Origin: Bartonella rochalimae ATCC BAA-1498 | Lineage (GTDB): Bacteria; Pseudomonadota; Alphaproteobacteria; Rhizobiales; Rhizobiaceae | Reading direction: 5' to 3' | Assembly: GCF_000706645.1 (NCBI RefSeq) | Contig: NZ_KL407337.1 | Span: forward strand, 374,320-438,319 | DNA length: 64,000 nucleotides | Shown here: one piece after another, positions 60,490-64,000 of the stretch | Numbering within the stretch: the stretch's first letter is position 1 | How the letters are laid out: each line of letters opens with the position of its first letter | Notes under the pieces: model-generated | Databases searched by the model: none | What the model saw: the letters and a program-made list of their open reading frames with translations, nothing else | What the model was told of the DNA's origin: nothing | Made by a program: the position numbers and the translations under genes

Positions 60490-61209
60490 TCATTCTGATA
60501 CTATCGTAAACTGTCCCTCTCCATTCAACACCTTAGCCAAGCCACCCTTTTCATGAATAGAATATACAATAATAGGTAAATTATTCTCACGTGCTAAAGT
60601 CACAGCTGTTGTATCCATAACAGATAACCCCCCTTGTAAAATCTCAATATGCGTTAATTTATCAAAACGCTTAGCCATGGGATCTATTTTAGGGTCTGCA
60701 GAATAAATACCGTCCACTTGTGTTCCTTTCAACAACACATCTGCACCTATTTCTGCTGCACGTAAAGTAGCTGCAGAATCAGTGGTAAAAAATGGATTAC
60801 CTGTACCACCAGCAAAAATAACAACTTTTCCTTGATTCATATAGCTTATTGCTTTGCGCTGCGAAAAACTTTCGCAAATTTGCGGCATAGCAATTGCCGA
60901 TAAAACAACTGATTCAATCTTTAATTTCGTCAATGATGTCCATAATGCCAGAGAATTAATAGCAGTTGCAAGCATTCCCATATGATCGCCAGTTACACGA
61001 TCCACACCACGTGAAGCAACAGCAACGCCACGAAAAATATTACCTCCACCTATAACAATAGCAACCTCTACGCCCATTGCTCGGACTTCAGCAATATCAG
61101 TAGCAATACGATCTACAACTGAAACATCAATGCCAAAACTTTGTCCTCCCATAAGTGCTTCACCAGACACTTTCAATAAGACACGTTTATATCGAAGAGC
61201 TAATGTCAT
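60490..61209 (-). CDS. pyrH: UMP kinase
   Basis: Phosphorylates UMP to UDP in the cytoplasm; the bacterial hexameric amino-acid-kinase-fold enzyme. 239 residues. Motifs [18 protein letters not shown], and the nucleotide region [16 protein letters not shown] match. It sits between tsf and frr, the standard order. A 145-base gap separates it from tsf. Confidence 0.97.
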   Translation of the reverse strand: MTLALRYKRVLLKVSGEALMGGQSFGIDVSVVDRIATDIAEVRAMGVEVAIVIGGGNIFRGVAVASRGVDRVTGDHMGMLATAINSLALWTSLTKLKIESVVLSAIAMPQICESFSQRKAISYMNQGKVVIFAGGTGNPFFTTDSAATLRAAEIGADVLLKGTQVDGIYSADPKIDPMAKRFDKLTHIEILQGGLSVMDTTAVTLARENNLPIIVYSIHEKGGLAKVLNGEGQFTIVSE

Positions 61210-61354
61210 TATAATCTCCCAAAAAGCATTTGTACTTTTTGTCTTCGATACACTAAGGGCACCATCTTGTCACGTAATACCCCTGAAATAATTACAATTT
61301 TTAATATTTATTGTGCTATAATTTGATGTTTCTAACAAATAATTCGGAAAATAA

Positions 61355-62278
61355 CTAGCTCTTAACTACAGCTGCAACTTCTGCAGCAAAATCAGACTCT
61401 TCTTTCTCTATACCCTCGCCTAAAGCAAAACGGATAAAGCCTGTGATTTTAGCTGGTGCGCCAATGGATTGCTCTGCATTTTTCAAAGCAGTTTCAACAG
61501 TAATATCGGGATTCATAACAAAAGCTTGAGAAAGCAAAACCACTTCTTCATAAAACTTGCGCATGCGCCCTTCCACCATCTTTTCAATGATATTTTCAGG
61601 CTTTCCAGATTGACGTGCTTGATCTGAAAAAATCGACTTTTCCCGTTCAATAGCACTAGCATCAATATCTTGCGCTGTTAATGCTAATGGGTTAGTTGCA
61701 GCAATATGCATAGCAACTTGACGACCAAAAGCAGCAGCAGCTTCTTTATTCCCAGAAGTCTCAACAGCAACTAAAACACCAAGCTTACCAAGACCATCAG
61801 CAACAGCATTATGCATATAGGAAGCAACAACACCATCAGTAACAGATAATTTAGCTGAACGACGAAATGTCATATTCTCGCCAATTGTACCAATTGCATC
61901 TTTAATAACTGTCTCTACAGTCTCTTTAGAACCTGGATAAACAGATACAGAAACAGACTCAGCATCTCCTTTCGTATCTAAAGCAGCAATTGCTACATTG
62001 CGCACTATTTCCTGAAATGCATCGTTACGAGCAACAAAATCTGTTTCAGAATTAACTTCAACCAAAACAGCACTTAAACCTTTTGATAAAACGCCAATCA
62101 ACCCCTCAGCTGCTGTACGGCTAGCCTTTTTGTCTGCTTTGGCTATTCCTTTTTTACGAAGCCAATCAACTGCAGCCTCCATATCACCATTGCTTTCTGC
62201 TAAAGCTGCTTTACAGTCCATCATACCAGCACCTGATAATTCTCGAAGTTCTTTCACTTGTGCAGCGGTAATACTCAT
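61355..62278 (-). CDS. tsf: Elongation factor Ts
   Basis: Guanine nucleotide exchange factor for EF-Tu. 307 residues from ATG 62278 ([14 protein letters not shown]), preceded by GAGGAA five bases upstream; an in-frame ATG 57 bases earlier lacks a site. The N-terminal UBA-like part contains the family hallmark [13 protein letters not shown], followed by [13 protein letters not shown] and the core domains. It follows rpsB by about 100 bases, as in most bacteria. Confidence 0.97.
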   Translation of the reverse strand: MSITAAQVKELRELSGAGMMDCKAALAESNGDMEAAVDWLRKKGIAKADKKASRTAAEGLIGVLSKGLSAVLVEVNSETDFVARNDAFQEIVRNVAIAALDTKGDAESVSVSVYPGSKETVETVIKDAIGTIGENMTFRRSAKLSVTDGVVASYMHNAVADGLGKLGVLVAVETSGNKEAAAAFGRQVAMHIAATNPLALTAQDIDASAIEREKSIFSDQARQSGKPENIIEKMVEGRMRKFYEEVVLLSQAFVMNPDITVETALKNAEQSIGAPAKITGFIRFALGEGIEKEESDFAAEVAAVVKS

Positions 62279-62381
62279 ATTTTCCTCTTTAATTTGATAA
62301 TAATGAAAGCGCGTACAGAGAAATCCAACGCACACTCAAAACCTTTTCTATAAAAAAAGTGCTTTAACAGAAGTTTTCAAA

Positions 62382-63182
62382 TTATTCTTCAGTAACAGTA
62401 GCCGAATCTTCTAAAACAGGCTCCACAGGCACATCTAACACAGGCTCCATAGGCGCATCAACTTGAGCTCCTAAATCAACTCCCATCGTACTTTGCTGAC
62501 GAGCAATACCGTCAAGAGCAGCACGCGCAATAAGATCACAATAGAAAGTAACTGCACGCGAAGCATCATCATTACCCGGAATTGGATAATCAATATTATC
62601 AGGATCACAGTTAGTATCAATAACAGCAACAACTGGAATACCTAAACGCTTCGCTTCTTGGATAGCAATATTCTCTTTATTCGTATCAATGATAAACATA
62701 AGATCTGGAACAGATCCCATATCTTTAATACCACCAAGCGCTCGATTAAGTTTTTCACGATCACGTTCAAGATTTAAACGCTCTTTTTTAGTAAAGCCCT
62801 GCACCCCAGAAGAAAGAGTTTTATCCAACTTTCGTAAACGATGGATCGAATTAGAAATTGTTTTCCAATTTGTTAGCATACCACCAAGCCAACGTGCATT
62901 AACATAGTATTGTGCAGAGCGATTTGCTGCATCAGAAATAATATCAGATGCCTGCCGTTTAGTGCCAACAAATAAAACACGCCCTCCACGTGCAACTGTA
63001 TCTGAAACAACCTTAAGCGCTTGATGTAAAAGTGGAACAGTCTGAGAAAGATCAATAATATGAATATTATTACGCTGACCATAAATATAGGGAGCCATCT
63101 TTGGATTCCAGCGATGCGTCTGGTGACCAAAATGCACACCCGCCTCTAAAAGCTGGCGCATAGTAAAATCTGGTAATGCCAT
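62382..63182 (-). CDS. rpsB: 30S ribosomal protein S2
   Basis: Small-subunit protein S2. 266 residues from ATG 63182 ([20 protein letters not shown]), with AAAGGA nine bases upstream. Signatures [20 protein letters not shown] and the C-terminal [20 protein letters not shown] are present. The C-terminal tail is extended with short VPxEPVLE-type repeats, seen in alphaproteobacterial S2. First gene of rpsB-tsf-pyrH-frr. Confidence 0.97.
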   Translation of the reverse strand: MALPDFTMRQLLEAGVHFGHQTHRWNPKMAPYIYGQRNNIHIIDLSQTVPLLHQALKVVSDTVARGGRVLFVGTKRQASDIISDAANRSAQYYVNARWLGGMLTNWKTISNSIHRLRKLDKTLSSGVQGFTKKERLNLERDREKLNRALGGIKDMGSVPDLMFIIDTNKENIAIQEAKRLGIPVVAVIDTNCDPDNIDYPIPGNDDASRAVTFYCDLIARAALDGIARQQSTMGVDLGAQVDAPMEPVLDVPVEPVLEDSATVTEE

Positions 63183-63355
63183 AATTTTATCCTTTCCGGT
63201 TTGACCTCCGCGGAAAAAGTAAGCAAGCCTACTACCGGTGGACATTTTCCAGAATCACTCTGCACTAGAATCACTCCGTAAACACCCAAAAATCCGCGTG
63301 TGAGATAATGCTACCATAATAACATTTGATTTTTTTTCAAGTTATTTTCTGCACA

Positions 63356-64000
63356 TCATTTAATGTTATTAAGTTTGCAGTTATGCAGATCATTTTTCTC
63401 ATCGAGAAATTGAAGACTCTTCAATTTTAAACGTATTGAGAAATCCCCATAATCTATAAGCAAGTGACGCACTACACCATTTTCATATAAATGAAAACTC
63501 TGACGATAAATCGGTAAACCATCCTTGTTTTTTGTATCATCAAAATGAGAAACTATAACATGCCAATAGCCACTCTCATCTAATTTTTTCAATTCCTTTA
63601 TCTCAGAATCAGATACTGACTTTTTCTTTTCTCCAATAACAACACTTTCTTTTATCACTCTATCGCCACCATTATCTCCATCAAACAAAGTTGTATTATA
63701 AAAACGATGACCAGCCTTTGCGTGTCGAATAATATTTTTCAGGCTTGTAATTGGAAAATCAGCTTTCTCAAGCCTATACACATTTTCTTCTGGTTTCTTT
63801 AATTTAACTAAAGTTCCATTTTTAGTAAGCTCAGCAATTCCTTCGGTACTCTTTCCCACATTTTTTTCCATTACCTTTTTTATGTCAAAGTGGAATCTGT
63901 GACCATCACCTGTTGTATAAGTTTTTACCTCCTGACTCATTAAACGAACAGGCATACCTTCCGTATAAACGCGAACACCAAGGCTAGTATGTGTTGTATA
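63356..64000 (-). CDS. eipB: EipB-like cell-envelope protein (DUF1849), C-terminal part
   Basis: Open to the right edge; 214 codons are visible and the N-terminus with its signal peptide is cut off. The visible part reads VYTEGMPVRLMSQEVKTYTT, then DGHRFHFDIKK, HAKAGHRFYNTTLFDGDN, YWHVIVSHF and YRQSFHLYENGVVRHLLIDY. This is the style of the DUF1849 family, named EipB in Brucella, a periplasmic beta-spiral protein needed for envelope integrity. A C-terminal cysteine near the end (LHNCK) would fit its disulfide. The family call is by recollection of motifs, not alignment. Confidence 0.65.
   Translation of the reverse strand, partial: YTTHTSLGVRVYTEGMPVRLMSQEVKTYTTGDGHRFHFDIKKVMEKNVGKSTEGIAELTKNGTLVKLKKPEENVYRLEKADFPITSLKNIIRHAKAGHRFYNTTLFDGDNGGDRVIKESVVIGEKKKSVSDSEIKELKKLDESGYWHVIVSHFDDTKNKDGLPIYRQSFHLYENGVVRHLLIDYGDFSIRLKLKSLQFLDEKNDLHNCKLNNIK

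Overview
The window is a stretch of an AT-rich alphaproteobacterial (Rhizobiales) chromosome. Gene content, gene order and heavy pseudogene load point to the genus Bartonella. The evidence is: a citrate synthase of the Bartonella type, the acpXL-lpxXL cluster for a very-long-chain lipid A acyl group, hfq-hflX, glyA-nrdR, a CpdR-type cell-cycle regulator, a giant coiled-coil polar-growth protein, EipB, and the long rpsB-tsf-pyrH-frr-cdsA-rseP-bamA-lpxD-fabZ-lpxA-lpxI-lpxB block. I do not assign a species.

Layout. 1-7.1 kb: nrdR (cut by the edge), glyA, argC, ctaA, a decayed exopolysaccharide-type ATPase, hflX and hfq. 7.9-12.5 kb: one 1529-residue coiled-coil membrane protein resembling the growth pole ring protein GPR/RgsE. 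12.8-21.4 kb: maeB, then acpXL-fabF2XL-fabF1XL-adh2XL-lpxXL, mazG and a SufA-type protein. 21.9-30 kb is an accessory and decay zone. It holds three tRNAs (Pro, Val, Arg), a small heat-shock gene behind a probable ROSE thermometer, a lipase-like protein without its nucleophile, cpdR, a phage lysis-cassette remnant abutting a broken Bcr/CflA drug transporter, an amino-acid permease and a ruined hutH. 30.2-41.1 kb: nadK, an RNA helicase, gltX2, nadE, a ruined class II DAHP synthase, gor, a DUF2059 protein, rpiA and bfr. 41.1-50.4 kb: comEC, gltX1, gltA and a four-gene polar amino-acid ABC transporter. 50.4-64 kb: lipid A, outer-membrane-assembly and translation genes on the minus strand, with rseP broken and uppS missing from its usual place, ending in a partial eipB.

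How the genes work together. Two regions serve one envelope pathway. The lpx genes and fabZ at 50-55 kb build the lipid A core, bamA inserts outer-membrane proteins, and the XL cluster at 15-20 kb adds a very long secondary acyl chain. The XL cluster has no fabZ of its own, so the fabZ between lpxD and lpxA is the obvious candidate to supply that step. One of its two ketosynthase genes has lost the whole Cys-His-His triad and looks like a chain-length-factor partner.

Reductive evolution is visible throughout: hutH, class II DAHP synthase, rseP, an ExoP-like ATPase, a Bcr/CflA transporter and phage spanin genes are all recognisable wrecks. I saw no CRISPR array, rRNA operon or intact insertion sequence.
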